A stretch of DNA of 64,000 bases, from NCBI RefSeq assembly GCF_008042035.1, contig NZ_RDBL01000029.1, forward strand, positions 781,682 through 845,681. The letters run 5' to 3'. Position numbers and translations under genes: made by a program. Shown one piece after another: positions 8,408 to 17,617 of the stretch; position 1 is the first letter of the stretch, and each line of letters starts with the position of its first letter. The notes under the pieces are model-generated. The model searched no databases, was not told the origin of the DNA, and saw only the letters and a program-made list of their open reading frames with translations. The DNA is from Streptomyces sp. col6. Its GTDB lineage: Bacteria; Actinomycetota; Actinomycetes; Streptomycetales; Streptomycetaceae.

Positions 8408-9808
8408 ATGACCACCATCGACACCACCGCCCTCGACGGGCTGCGCACGGCCCTGCGGGGGACGGTCACCACCGCGGCGGACGCGGACTACGACGAGAGC
8501 CGCAGCCTGTACAACGCCATGATCGACCGCCGCCCCGCCGCCGTCGCCCGGTGCGCCGACGTGGCGGACGTACGGACGGTCCTCGCCTTCGCCCAGGACG
8601 CGGGGCTCGGACTCGCCGTCCGCGGCGGCGGACACAGCGGGCCGGGCCTGTGCCTGATCGAGGGCGGTCTGACCCTCGACCTCTCGCCGATGCGCTCGGT
8701 GCGCGTCGACCCCGAAGCACGGACGGCCCAGGTGGGCGGAGGCGCCCGGCTCGGCGACCTGGACCACGCCACCCACACCTTCGGCCTGGGCGTCCCGGCC
8801 GGGATCATGTCGACCACCGGCGTGGGCGGCCTCACACTGGGCGGCGGCCACGGCTATCTGACCCGGGCGTACGGCCTCACGATCGACAGCCTGGTCTCCG
8901 CGGACGTCGTCCTGGCCGACGGCACCTTCGTCACTGCCTCCGCGACGGACCACCCCGACCTGTTCTGGGCGCTGCGGGGCGGCGGCGGCAACTTCGGCGT
9001 GGTGACCTCGTTCACCTACCGGCTGCACCCGGTGGACACGGTCGGCGTCGGGGTGACCGTCTGGCCGGTCGAGCGCACGGCCGAAGTGCTGCGCTGGTAC
9101 CGCGAGTTCCTGCCCGCGTCGGCGGACGACCTCTACGGGTTCTTCGCCCTGCTGACCATTCCGCCGGCCCCTCCGTTCCCGGAGGAGATCCACGGGCGGA
9201 AGATGTGCGGCGTCGTCTGGTGCGGCACGGGCGGCCTCGCGGCGGACGGCCGGCTGGGCGAGGCCCTCTCGGCCGTCGAGGAGCCGGCGCCGCCGGCCTT
9301 CCACTTCACCGCCCCGATGCCCTACCCCGCGCTCCAGTCCATGTTCGACGGCCTGATCCCCAAGGGGCTCCAGTGGTACTGGCGCGGCGATTTCTTCGAC
9401 GCGGTCTCCGACGCGGCGGTCGAGGTGCACGAGAAGTACGGCCGCTCCCTCCCCACCGGCCTGTCGACCATGCACCTGTACCCCGTGGACGGCGCCGCCC
9501 ACCGGGTCCCCGCCGACGCGACACCGTGGGCCTACCGGGACGCCCTGTGGTCCGGCGTCATCGCGGGCATCGACCCCGACCCGGCCAACGCCGAAGCGAT
9601 CCGCCGGTGGTGCGTCGACTACTGGACCGAGCTGCACCCCCACTCCATGGGCGGCGCCTACGTCAACTTCCTCGGCGAGGCCGAGGACGCCGGCCGCGTG
9701 CGCTCCACCTACCGCACCACCTACGAGCGCCTGGCAGCCGTCAAGCGCTCCTACGACCCGGAGAACTTCTTCCGGGCCAACCAGAACATCGCGCCCGCCA
9801 CCGCGTGA
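8408..9808 (+). CDS. FAD-linked oxidase of the berberine-bridge-enzyme type
   Basis: This is a 466-residue flavoprotein. The FAD-binding PCMH domain carries H76 in RGGGHSG, the usual site of 8-alpha-histidyl FAD attachment. GGGHGYLTRAYGL and RGGGGNFGVVTSF follow. The C-terminus ends with the BBE motif YDPENFFRANQNI. The Cys needed for bicovalent FAD is not seen, so single covalent attachment is likely. Such enzymes oxidise alcohols, sugars or polyketide intermediates, and the substrate here is unknown. It lies 57 bp upstream of the ECF41 sigma gene on the same strand. Its promoter shares a palindrome with the oxidoreductase gene that follows the sigma gene. Confidence 0.9.
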   Translation: MTTIDTTALDGLRTALRGTVTTAADADYDESRSLYNAMIDRRPAAVARCADVADVRTVLAFAQDAGLGLAVRGGGHSGPGLCLIEGGLTLDLSPMRSVRVDPEARTAQVGGGARLGDLDHATHTFGLGVPAGIMSTTGVGGLTLGGGHGYLTRAYGLTIDSLVSADVVLADGTFVTASATDHPDLFWALRGGGGNFGVVTSFTYRLHPVDTVGVGVTVWPVERTAEVLRWYREFLPASADDLYGFFALLTIPPAPPFPEEIHGRKMCGVVWCGTGGLAADGRLGEALSAVEEPAPPAFHFTAPMPYPALQSMFDGLIPKGLQWYWRGDFFDAVSDAAVEVHEKYGRSLPTGLSTMHLYPVDGAAHRVPADATPWAYRDALWSGVIAGIDPDPANAEAIRRWCVDYWTELHPHSMGGAYVNFLGEAEDAGRVRSTYRTTYERLAAVKRSYDPENFFRANQNIAPATA

Positions 9809-9865
9809 GACCACGGGCCCCGCACCACCGGACCGTCCCCGCCACCGGGCGTTAAAATCCGGGGC

Positions 9866-10810
9866 ATGAACCCGACCGTGCAGGACGTGGACCGGTTCGA
9901 GGCGGCCAGGCCCCGGCTGGAGGCCATCGCCTACCGGCTCCTGGGCTCCGCGAGCGAGGCCGAGGACGCCGTGCAGGACACGTATCTGCGCTGGCAGGCC
10001 GCCGACATCCGGCGGATCGAGGTTCCCGAGGCCTGGCTGACCAAGGTCCTCACCAACCTCTGCCTCAACCAGCTCACCTCCGCCCGCGCCCGCCGCGAGA
10101 CGTACGTGGGCGCGTGGCTGCCCGAGCCCCTGCTCGGCGGGGACGCCATGCTCGGCCCCGCCGACACGGCCGAGCAGCGGGAGTCGGTCTCGTACGCCGT
10201 GCTCACGCTCATGGAGCGGCTGACGCCGAACGAACGGGCCGTCTACGTGCTGCGCGAGGCGTTCGGCCATCCGCACCGGGAGATCGCGGAGATCCTGGAC
10301 ATCGGCGAGGCCGCCGCCCAGCAGATCTACCACCGGGCGAGGAAGCACATCGCCGACGGCAGGACGCGCGCCCAGGTGGACGAGGCCGCCGCCCGCCGGG
10401 TCATCGAGGAGTTCCTGCTCGCCGCCGCCGGCGGCCGTACCGAACCGCTGGTGGAGCTGCTGACCGCGGACGCGATCTCCATCGGGGACGGCGGCGGCAA
10501 GGTGCCGGCCCGTGCCAAGGCGTTCGAGGGCGCGAAGGCCGTCGCGACGTTCATGCGCGGCCTGCTCAAGCCCGGCAAGGCGAAGACGGCGATGACCGGC
10601 GGTTCCGTCGACCTGTACCTCACGACCGCCAACGGCTCCCACGCCGTCGTGGCGGCCGTCGGCGGCCAGGTCATCGGCGTCATGTGCGTGGAGGTCACCC
10701 CCGAGGGCATCGCCTCCTTCCGTAACCAGGTCAACCCGGACAAGCTGGAGCGGGCGACCCGGCAGTGGGCGGCCATGGACCACGGAAAGCCGCTGCTCAC
10801 GGCCTTCTGA
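9866..10810 (+). CDS. ECF41-family sigma factor with C-terminal SnoaL-like domain
   Basis: This is a 314-residue sigma-70 family protein. Region 2 (residues 10-75) and region 4 (about 120-175, ERAVYVLREAF and HREIAEILDI) are followed by a SnoaL-like C-terminal extension. The three ECF41 hallmarks are all visible: WLPEP in the linker, DGGGK in the extension, and NPDKL near the C-terminus. ECF41 factors lack a classical anti-sigma factor and are controlled by their own extension. They usually sit beside an oxidoreductase or carboxymuconolactone decarboxylase gene that they activate. Here the oxidoreductase at 10937 is the natural target. The upstream TAAAAT at about 9854 suggests a transcript starting close to the ATG. 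Confidence 0.93.
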   Translation: MNPTVQDVDRFEAARPRLEAIAYRLLGSASEAEDAVQDTYLRWQAADIRRIEVPEAWLTKVLTNLCLNQLTSARARRETYVGAWLPEPLLGGDAMLGPADTAEQRESVSYAVLTLMERLTPNERAVYVLREAFGHPHREIAEILDIGEAAAQQIYHRARKHIADGRTRAQVDEAAARRVIEEFLLAAAGGRTEPLVELLTADAISIGDGGGKVPARAKAFEGAKAVATFMRGLLKPGKAKTAMTGGSVDLYLTTANGSHAVVAAVGGQVIGVMCVEVTPEGIASFRNQVNPDKLERATRQWAAMDHGKPLLTAF

Positions 10811-10827
10811 GCACCCTCCGCACGCCA

Positions 10828-10843
10828 TGTGACCCAGGTCACA
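10828..10843. promoter_or_regulatory. TGTGA-N6-TCACA palindrome upstream of the oxidoreductase
   Basis: A perfect inverted repeat of the same architecture as at 8345-8360 lies about 95 bp upstream of the oxidoreductase ATG. It also fits GTG-N6-GNCAC. Downstream, TGTCAGG (10853-10859) followed 15 bp later by CGGTTC is a possible ECF-type promoter. Confidence 0.5.
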
Positions 10844-10936
10844 TATGTCTTCTGTCAGGAAAACGCGGGCTGCCCGGTTCAAGGGGCGAGAAACCACCCC
10901 GCAGGGGCGAACCCGCCCGAGACAGGAGCAGGCACC

Positions 10937-12136
10937 ATGCAGCAGCACCGCATCATCGTCCTCGGAGCCGGATACGCCGGAGCCATCGCCGCGGGCCGCG
11001 TCGCCAAGCGGCTGCGCCGCGAGGACGTCAGCGTCACCCTCGTCAACGCGGAGCCCGACTTCGTCGAGCGCGTCCGCATGCACCAGCTCGCGGCCGGCCA
11101 GGAGCTCAAGCCCCGCCCCTTCGCGGAGATGTTCGCCGGCACCGGTGTGGAGCTGAAGGTCGGCCGGGTCACCGCCGTGGACGCCGACCGCAGGGCCGTC
11201 ACCGTCCAGGACGCTGACGGCCAGCAGGAGTTGGCGTACGACAGCCTTGTCTACGCCCTCGGCAGCACCTGGAACACCCACGGCGTCCCCGGCACCGCCG
11301 AGCACGCCCACGAGATCGCGAGCCGCCCCGGTGCGCTCCGGCTGCGCGACCGGCTGGCCGCCCTCGCACCCGGACAGTCCGTGCTCGTCGTCGGCGGCGG
11401 GCTGACCGGGCTGGAGGCGGCGACCGAGTTCGCGGAGGCCCGCCCGGACCTCGACATCGCCCTCGCCGCACGCGGTGAACTCGGCGACTGGCTCTCGCCC
11501 GCGGGCCGCGCGCACGTCCGCAAGGTCTGCGACCGGCTCTCCCTCACCGTCCACGAGCACACCGCCGTCACCGAGGTCGGCGACGGCCACGTCACCACCG
11601 CCGACGGCACCTCGATCCCGGCGGCGGTCACCGTGTGGACGGCGGGCTTCGCGGTCCACCCGCTCGCGGCGGCCAGCACGCTGGAGACGGCCGACAACGG
11701 TCAGATCGTGGTCGACGCGACCATGCGCTCGGTGTCGCACCCCGACGTGTACGCCATCGGCGACGCCGCCCTCGTCGCGGGACCCGGTGACAAGCCGCTG
11801 CGGATGTCCTGCGCCTCGGGCGTCCCCACCGCCTGGCAGGCCGCCGACGCCATCGCCGCCCGCCTCACCGGCACCAAGGTCCCCGCCACACCGCTGCGTT
11901 ACTTCAACCAGTGTGTCTCGCTGGGCCGCAAGGACGGCCTGATCCAGTACGTCACCGCCGACGACCGCGCGGTCCGGGCGACGCTGAGGGGACGGGCCGC
12001 CGCGCTCTACAAGGAGCTGATCTGCAAGGGGGCGGCGTGGGGCGTCGCCAACCCGACCGCGGGCATGCCGGTCCGCCGCCGGCCGGTGGCCGCGCCGGAG
12101 CCCGCGACGGTGGCGGTGGTGGCCGAGCAGCGGTGA
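10937..12136 (+). CDS. NAD(P)/FAD-dependent oxidoreductase (NDH-2-like)
   Basis: This is a 399-residue Pyr_redox_2 protein. It has the FAD-binding dinucleotide fold at the N-terminus (IIVLGAGYAGAIAA), a second Rossmann motif for NAD(P)H (VLVVGGGLTGLEAATEFA), and the FAD-contacting segment VYAIGDAAL near residue 275. There is no redox-active CxxC, so it is not a thioredoxin-reductase type; type II NADH dehydrogenases or related flavin reductases are the nearest models. The ATG at 10937 has AGGAG upstream and fits the Rossmann start. It follows the ECF41 sigma gene, as expected for an ECF41 target, and it converges on the STAND gene with a 7-bp gap. Confidence 0.9.
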   Translation: MQQHRIIVLGAGYAGAIAAGRVAKRLRREDVSVTLVNAEPDFVERVRMHQLAAGQELKPRPFAEMFAGTGVELKVGRVTAVDADRRAVTVQDADGQQELAYDSLVYALGSTWNTHGVPGTAEHAHEIASRPGALRLRDRLAALAPGQSVLVVGGGLTGLEAATEFAEARPDLDIALAARGELGDWLSPAGRAHVRKVCDRLSLTVHEHTAVTEVGDGHVTTADGTSIPAAVTVWTAGFAVHPLAAASTLETADNGQIVVDATMRSVSHPDVYAIGDAALVAGPGDKPLRMSCASGVPTAWQAADAIAARLTGTKVPATPLRYFNQCVSLGRKDGLIQYVTADDRAVRATLRGRAAALYKELICKGAAWGVANPTAGMPVRRRPVAAPEPATVAVVAEQR

Positions 12137-12143
12137 GCGGGGG

Positions 12144-15100
12144 TCACGCGTCGGGGCAGCCCCGGGCGAACGGTACATCGGGGAGGTAGGTGCGCCAGGC
12201 CGCCTCGGGGAGGTGGCCGTTCGCCCGGCGGCAGACCGTGGCCGCCGCCGTACCCGGATCGGTCCGGTACGTCGCGAGGTCCACATGGCGTCCCGCGACG
12301 CGCAGGGTCGTCCCGTCCGCCCCGAAGCCCAGCGCCATGGCGGGCTCGCCGCCCGTGGCCAGCGGCGGACCCAGCGGTGTGCGCGAGGCCATGTCCCACA
12401 CCTCCACGGACCCGTTGCCGCCGACGGCCAGCAGGCGGGAGTCCGGCGAGAAGGCCAGCGAGACGACCGTCCCGGGAGCCTCGGGGCCCCTGTCCTTCAG
12501 CTCGCCCAGACGGCGTCCCGCCCGCCCGTCCCACAGCACGACGCGGCCGGCCCCGTCCCCGGCGGCCAGCAGCGATCCATCGGGGCTGAAGGCCACGGCA
12601 TGAGCCTCGTCGATGCGCCGGACGGCGCCCGGCCCGGCGCCCCGCAGCTCGCCGACCTGTCCGTCGGAGGTGACGAACCGGCTGCCGTCCGGGGCCGTGG
12701 CCACCGTGTGCCCCTGGGCGCCCGGCCATGAACCGGCCGTCTCGCGGCGGCGCGGGTCCCAGAGGTACGTCGTGCCGATGGCGGGGGGCTGGACCAGGAG
12801 CAGCGACCGGCCGTCGGGGGTGTAGGCGACGGTACCCAGCCCCGCCTGGCCCGCCTTCCCGGGCAGGACGAGGTCCTGTCTCCCGGTGACGCGGCGCCGG
12901 GCGATGTCCCAGAAGACCACGCGGGGCGGTGCTGTGGAGCTGCCTCCGGCCGAGGCCGTGTCCGTCCCGTACACCAGCGTGCGGCTGTCGGGGCTGAACG
13001 CCAGGAACGCCTGGCAGCCGTACTCCCACCCCTTCACCGCCGGGCACGGCAGAGAGGGCAGTTCGCTCCAGCCGCCGCCGGGGCGCAGATCCCGGATCCG
13101 GAAGCCGGCCCGGTCCCCCTGCCCACGGGCGACGGCCAGGAACGTCCCGGACGGGCTGAACTCGGCGTTCATCGCGGGGTCGTGCTGCCGGCCCGGCGCC
13201 AGGACGCTGCTCACGTCCAGGGTGCGCACGGTCCTCGGCCACCCGCGGGCGTTACGGGTACCGGCCAGATACCTCAGGCTGCCCGTCGCGAGGTCGAAGC
13301 GCAGCTCCGCCGCCTCCTCACCGCCGAGCGCGTAGCGGAACACCGGATCGCCGCCCGGATCGTCCACCCGCCAGACGTACAGCTTCTCGTGGTCCACGGC
13401 CGCGAGGAACCTTCCGTCGGGGCTGAACCGGACCTCTGCCAGCCCCGGTTGCCCGACAAGGCGCCGTTCCCGCCCCGTGGCGACGTCCCACGTACGCACC
13501 CCGTCCCCGTCGGTCAGCGCGAGAGCTTTGGAGTCGGGGGTGAAGCGCACCGCCTCGTTCACGCACCGGTCACCCGGCACGGTGGGCGCCCACGGCGTGA
13601 CGAGCCTGCGCCGGCGGTCCAGGTCCCACAGCTGCACCGGCTCGCCGGGCAGGCACCGGGCGAGCAGGCTGCCGTCCGGGCTGAGGAACACCTCCTGGAC
13701 AAACGGCAGTCCGCGCCCCTCCGCGCCGCGCCGGGTGCCCAGTACCGCGGATTCGGGCCCGGTGAGGCTTTCCCCGACGCGCGGCTCGCGCCAGGGCCGG
13801 GGCGGAAGGGCCAGCCGCACCGCACCGGTTGCCGCGTCACGGACCGTCGCACGCTCCTTCCGCACTCCCCGTCCCGGCGAGGAGACCGGCTCGTACGTGA
13901 CGAGAAGGCGTCCGCCCGCCCCGGTCGTGGCACCGCCGACGACCTCCGTCGGCGCGGGCCCGCCCGTGGCGCCGGGGGCGAGGCCGCGCACGGTGACCCG
14001 CAGCGCGGGCGGCGTGCCCCCGGAGAACTCCAGGACGCGCGGCCCGTCGCCCCGCACCGGGGCGACCCGGTCCAGGGCCTCCCCCACACCGGGCAGGCGG
14101 CGCCGCTCCCGGCCCGTGCGCACATCCCACTCGACGACGTCCTGCCGGCCGATGCTCAGCAACGTGTTTCCGTCGTCGCTGAGTTGCCGCAGCGTGTCGC
14201 CGCTCGTGTCGGGGTCGGTGAACAGCCCCTGCTCCGGCTGCGCCGACGCCGCCAGCAGCGCGGCGCGTGTCTCGGGGAGGTCGGCCACCTGCCAGGCGGC
14301 GAGGCCGAGGCGCATGGCGGTGACCGGATCGGACAGCCGCAGGCTCTCGGCCACCCCCGCGATGCGCCGGGCCTCGTCCTCCACACGGCGCCGCTCGCCC
14401 TGCCGGTTCTGCTGCCACGCCACCAGGCTCGCCAGCAGCGCGAGCACGAGCAGGACCGACAGCGCGCCGCCGCGCAGCCGCCGGGTGCGCTGTTCGCGCG
14501 CCGACGCCCGGGTGCTCGCGGCCAGGAACCGGCGCTCCAGCGGGGAGAGCGCGCGGGCATCGGCGGGGCCCGGACCGAAGGACTCCGTGGCCGCCGACAG
14601 CCGCGCCCCCCGGTAGAGCGCACCGGGATCCCCGCCAAGCTCCTGCCAGCCGGCGGCGGCCTCGGTGAGCCGGCGGTGCAGCCGCAGCCGCTCGCGGTCC
14701 TCGTCGATCCACCCCCGCAGCCGGGGCCAGGCGGTCAGGAGCGCCTCGTGCGCGAGGTCGACGGTGTCGTGGCCGAGGGTGACGAGCCGGGCCCGGCCGA
14801 GGCGTTCCAGGACGACGGCCACATCACCGCCCGCTTCGGTGTCCTCGCCGACGGGCACGCCGAGTTCGGCCCGGGTGACGGGCCGCCGGGTGTCCTGGGT
14901 GCCGAGGCCCGGGGTGACCAGGCGCAGCAGCACATGGTGGACCGTCTCCCGCTGGGCGGGGGTGAGCCCTTCGTAGCAGTCCTCGGCGGTACGGGCGATG
15001 GCCCCGGCCAGTCCGCCCGTGGCCACGTACGCCGCCTCGGTGAGGGTGCGGCCGTGGCGCCTGCGCCAGGTCTCCAGGAGGGCGTGCGACATCAGGGGCA

Positions 15101-16028
15101 GGCTGCCGGGCTGTTCCCCGAGCTCGTCGATGATCCGGGCGGTCAGCGCTCGCTCGACGAGCAGGCCGCGGGCGGCGGCGGGCCCGGTGATCGACTCGCG
15201 CAGCTCGTCCTGGTTCATCGGCCCGAGGAGGAGCGCGCCGTCACCGGCCGCGTCGGCGAGGCGGCGGTCCTGGGCGAGATGGCCGTAGAAGTCGGCGCGG
15301 ATCGCGATGAGTACGCGGTGCCCGTGCCCGGACCGTGCCGCGTCCAGGAGCCCGTCGACGAACCGGGCCCGCTCGGCGGGGTCCGCGCACAGGGTGAACA
15401 GTTCCTCGAACTGGTCGACGACGATCAGCGCCGGGCCGCCCGCCGCCCCGGTGGACAGGGCCTCCGCGTGCGCGGTCGCCGGGCGCGGGCCGGGGGTGAG
15501 GACCCGGATCACCGCAGGCCGGCCGGCGGGCTCCGCTCCGGGCCGGCGCAGCCGGGGGATCAGGCCGGCCCGGAGCAGGGACGACTTCCCGCTGCCGGAG
15601 GGGCCGCACAGCACGGTGAACCGCTTCTCGGCGACGAGGGCGGCGAGTGGGGCGATGACACGGTCGCGGCCGAAGAACAGGCCGCTGTCGCTCGTCTCGA
15701 ACCGGGCCAGACCCCGGTACGGGGCGGAGGCGTCGTCCCCGTCGGCGGCGAGGCGTTCCGCCGTCGCCTCGTCCTCCGCCTCGACCCACCGCCGCTCCCA
15801 GTGCTCCTCGTCGCCCCCGCAGGCCCGTACGTAGGCCAGGGCCACCGGCAGCGAGGGAAGCCGCTCCCCGGCGGCGGCCTGCGCGAGCGTGGTGGTGGAG
15901 TAGTGCGCCCGTAAGGCCATCTGCCGGTACGTCAGCGGCCCGGCCTCGTCGCGCAGCTTGCGCAGTTCCAGGGCGAACCGGGCCACCGGCCCCTCGGCCG
16001 GGTCCAGTTCACGTTCGCGTCGTCCCAC
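12144..16028 (-). CDS. HTH - STAND ATPase (nSTAND1-like) - transmembrane - WD40 repeat protein
   Basis: This protein of about 1294 residues starts at the GTG at 16028, which has AGGGGGAG upstream. Residues about 15-75 are an XRE-like helix-turn-helix. Residues about 105-500 are a STAND-type NTPase, with Walker A GPSGSGKS at 142-149 and Walker B LIVVDQFEEL. A single transmembrane helix follows (LSVLLVLALLASLVAW). The C-terminal half is a WD40 beta-propeller with many FSPDGxxLA repeats. Such proteins are signalling hubs, and some nSTAND families act in phage defence; which applies here is open. Codon 39, inside the HTH, is a TTA codon (15912-15914), so translation probably depends on the bldA tRNA. 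Confidence 0.88.
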   Translation of the reverse strand: MGRRERELDPAEGPVARFALELRKLRDEAGPLTYRQMALRAHYSTTTLAQAAAGERLPSLPVALAYVRACGGDEEHWERRWVEAEDEATAERLAADGDDASAPYRGLARFETSDSGLFFGRDRVIAPLAALVAEKRFTVLCGPSGSGKSSLLRAGLIPRLRRPGAEPAGRPAVIRVLTPGPRPATAHAEALSTGAAGGPALIVVDQFEELFTLCADPAERARFVDGLLDAARSGHGHRVLIAIRADFYGHLAQDRRLADAAGDGALLLGPMNQDELRESITGPAAARGLLVERALTARIIDELGEQPGSLPLMSHALLETWRRRHGRTLTEAAYVATGGLAGAIARTAEDCYEGLTPAQRETVHHVLLRLVTPGLGTQDTRRPVTRAELGVPVGEDTEAGGDVAVVLERLGRARLVTLGHDTVDLAHEALLTAWPRLRGWIDEDRERLRLHRRLTEAAAGWQELGGDPGALYRGARLSAATESFGPGPADARALSPLERRFLAASTRASAREQRTRRLRGGALSVLLVLALLASLVAWQQNRQGERRRVEDEARRIAGVAESLRLSDPVTAMRLGLAAWQVADLPETRAALLAASAQPEQGLFTDPDTSGDTLRQLSDDGNTLLSIGRQDVVEWDVRTGRERRRLPGVGEALDRVAPVRGDGPRVLEFSGGTPPALRVTVRGLAPGATGGPAPTEVVGGATTGAGGRLLVTYEPVSSPGRGVRKERATVRDAATGAVRLALPPRPWREPRVGESLTGPESAVLGTRRGAEGRGLPFVQEVFLSPDGSLLARCLPGEPVQLWDLDRRRRLVTPWAPTVPGDRCVNEAVRFTPDSKALALTDGDGVRTWDVATGRERRLVGQPGLAEVRFSPDGRFLAAVDHEKLYVWRVDDPGGDPVFRYALGGEEAAELRFDLATGSLRYLAGTRNARGWPRTVRTLDVSSVLAPGRQHDPAMNAEFSPSGTFLAVARGQGDRAGFRIRDLRPGGGWSELPSLPCPAVKGWEYGCQAFLAFSPDSRTLVYGTDTASAGGSSTAPPRVVFWDIARRRVTGRQDLVLPGKAGQAGLGTVAYTPDGRSLLLVQPPAIGTTYLWDPRRRETAGSWPGAQGHTVATAPDGSRFVTSDGQVGELRGAGPGAVRRIDEAHAVAFSPDGSLLAAGDGAGRVVLWDGRAGRRLGELKDRGPEAPGTVVSLAFSPDSRLLAVGGNGSVEVWDMASRTPLGPPLATGGEPAMALGFGADGTTLRVAGRHVDLATYRTDPGTAAATVCRRANGHLPEAAWRTYLPDVPFARGCPDA

Positions 16029-16185
16029 AGCGGCTCCCCCTCGTCCGTCGTCGGCCCGACCAGCATGCCGGGCTTTGTCCGGAGTGATGAGAGGGGCTCG
16101 CCTGACAACTCCGCGCCGCCGAAGACTCGGCATCGGGACGAGCGACATCGCATCGTCCGTGACCAGCAGAGGGGAACCCGAACTC

Positions 16186-16617
16186 ATGCGTATGAAGCGT
16201 GCTCTCGGCGCGGCGGCCGTGATGGCCTCGGCCGTCGCCGCCCTGGCCGTCACACAGGCCGAGGCCCTGCCGGCGGCCCCGGTCCCGGTCTCGGTGAAGG
16301 CGAACTCACCGGGCGTCTCCCCCGGCACGGGCCACGCCCCGATCTACAACGACGAGGGCCTCATCTCGTGCCAGAAGGGCTCCCTGTGCACCTCCGTCTG
16401 GGACCCGGCCAGGAAGAAGTGGCGGGTCGACCGCTTCGAGCGGTGCGACACGTACGACCTGAGCTACTGGGAGGGCAGCGGGGCCTACATCAACAACCAG
16501 ACCGGCGGCGTCAAGGGCGTGTTCACCCGGACGGACGGGACCACGTTGAAGGTTGCCGCCGACAACAAGGGCCACGCGATCAACTGGTCGCCCTTCGCGA
16601 AGATCAAGCCCTGCTGA
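16186..16617 (+). CDS. Small secreted protein of unknown function
   Basis: This is a 143-residue product with a clear Sec signal peptide (MRMKRALGAAAVMASAVAALAVTQAEA). The mature part is about 115 residues and has four cysteines in CQKGSLC, RCDTYD and the terminal KPC, suggesting two disulfides. It also contains aromatic and Asn/Gly-rich stretches (SYWEGSGAYINNQTGG). I do not recognise a named family; it distantly recalls small secreted inhibitor-like proteins of Streptomyces. The ATG at 16186 follows AGAGGGG. It is divergent from the STAND gene with about 160 bp between them. Confidence 0.78.
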   Translation: MRMKRALGAAAVMASAVAALAVTQAEALPAAPVPVSVKANSPGVSPGTGHAPIYNDEGLISCQKGSLCTSVWDPARKKWRVDRFERCDTYDLSYWEGSGAYINNQTGGVKGVFTRTDGTTLKVAADNKGHAINWSPFAKIKPC

Positions 16618-16623
16618 CCCGCC

Positions 16624-17577
16624 TCACAGCAGCCGTTCCGGCAGCGGCCCCGCGCTCGGTGTCCGGGCGTGGGGGCCGTCCGGGGTGACGTACTCGACGT
16701 CGCCCAGGGGGTCGGCCGTCACCTCGCCGACGACGGCGGCGTGACGGCCCCCGGGGTGGGCGCGCAGCGCGGCGAGCACGGTGTCCGTCCGTTCCGGGGG
16801 GACGAACAGGCACAGGCAGCCCGCGCAGGCCGCGTCCAGCGGTGCGAGGCCCCGGGTGGCGAGCGCTACCCGGGCCCCGGGGCGCACGGGCAGCGCGGTC
16901 TCGTCGACGCGCACGGTCAGGCCCCGGGCGGCGGCGCTCAGGCGCAGGACCTCCGCGAGGCCGCCGGCTCCGACGGGGCGGGCGTGGTGCAGGCCGGCCC
17001 GGATCTCGCGCAGGAGGCCGTTGAGGGGGGCGCAGTCGCTGGGCACGTGGTGCTCGTAGCCGAGGCCGTCGCGCAGGGAGACCAGATGGGCGGCGTGGTC
17101 GCCGAGGGGGCCCGTGACCACGACGCGGTCGCCGGGGCGGATGCGGTCCGGCCCGAGCGCGGGCCCGCCGCGCTCCCCGAACGCGGTCGCGGTGACGTAG
17201 ACCCGGTCCGCCTCGCCCGCGCGGACGACCTGGGTGTCCACGGCGGCGACGGTGACCCCCGCCTCGGCGGCGGCCTCCCGGACCGAGGCGGTGAGCCGGT
17301 GGACCAGGTCGAGGGGCAGCCCGGCCTCCAGCACGATGCCGAGGGCCAGGTGGCGGGGGTCGGCGCCGGTGGCCGCGAGGTCGTTGACCGCACCGCAGAC
17401 GGCGACCCGGCCGATGTCCCCGTTGCCGAAGAACGGCGGGTCGACGACGTAGGTCCCGGTCCTCACGACGAGGCCGGGCTCCTGCGGGGCGAGGGCCCGG
17501 GTGATCAGTTCGCGCACGTCCGGGCCGAAGCCGACCTGCGTGGTGTACCGGTCCCGCGTGTAGGTCACGAAAGCCAC
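16624..17577 (-). CDS. HypE/AIR-synthase-related protein lacking the C-terminal Cys
   Basis: This is a 317-residue protein with an N-terminal AIRS domain (GRVAVCGAVNDLAATGADPRHLALGIV) and an AIRS_C ATP-binding domain (GDRVVVTGPLGDHAAHLV). This is the order found in HypE and related AIR-synthase proteins. True HypE ends in PRIC, whose Cys carries the carbamoyl/cyano group for NiFe hydrogenase. This protein ends PERLL and has no such Cys. No other hyp or hydrogenase genes are present. It is therefore probably a HypE-like ATP-dependent enzyme with a different, unknown role. Confidence 0.8.
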   Translation of the reverse strand: MAFVTYTRDRYTTQVGFGPDVRELITRALAPQEPGLVVRTGTYVVDPPFFGNGDIGRVAVCGAVNDLAATGADPRHLALGIVLEAGLPLDLVHRLTASVREAAAEAGVTVAAVDTQVVRAGEADRVYVTATAFGERGGPALGPDRIRPGDRVVVTGPLGDHAAHLVSLRDGLGYEHHVPSDCAPLNGLLREIRAGLHHARPVGAGGLAEVLRLSAAARGLTVRVDETALPVRPGARVALATRGLAPLDAACAGCLCLFVPPERTDTVLAALRAHPGGRHAAVVGEVTADPLGDVEYVTPDGPHARTPSAGPLPERLL

Positions 17578-17617
17578 CCCCCGATGCGCGCGTCACGACC
17601 GTGCCCATCATGCTGCG

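Noticed and set aside
7385..12286. Minus-strand frame of 1633 codons
   Set aside because: Only its last 296 codons read as a real protein (DUF2797). The rest is antisense to the FAD oxidase, ECF41 sigma and oxidoreductase genes, an effect of high GC.
13182..15914. Plus-strand 910-codon frame
   Set aside because: It is antisense to the STAND-WD40 gene, and its composition is typical of a shadow frame.
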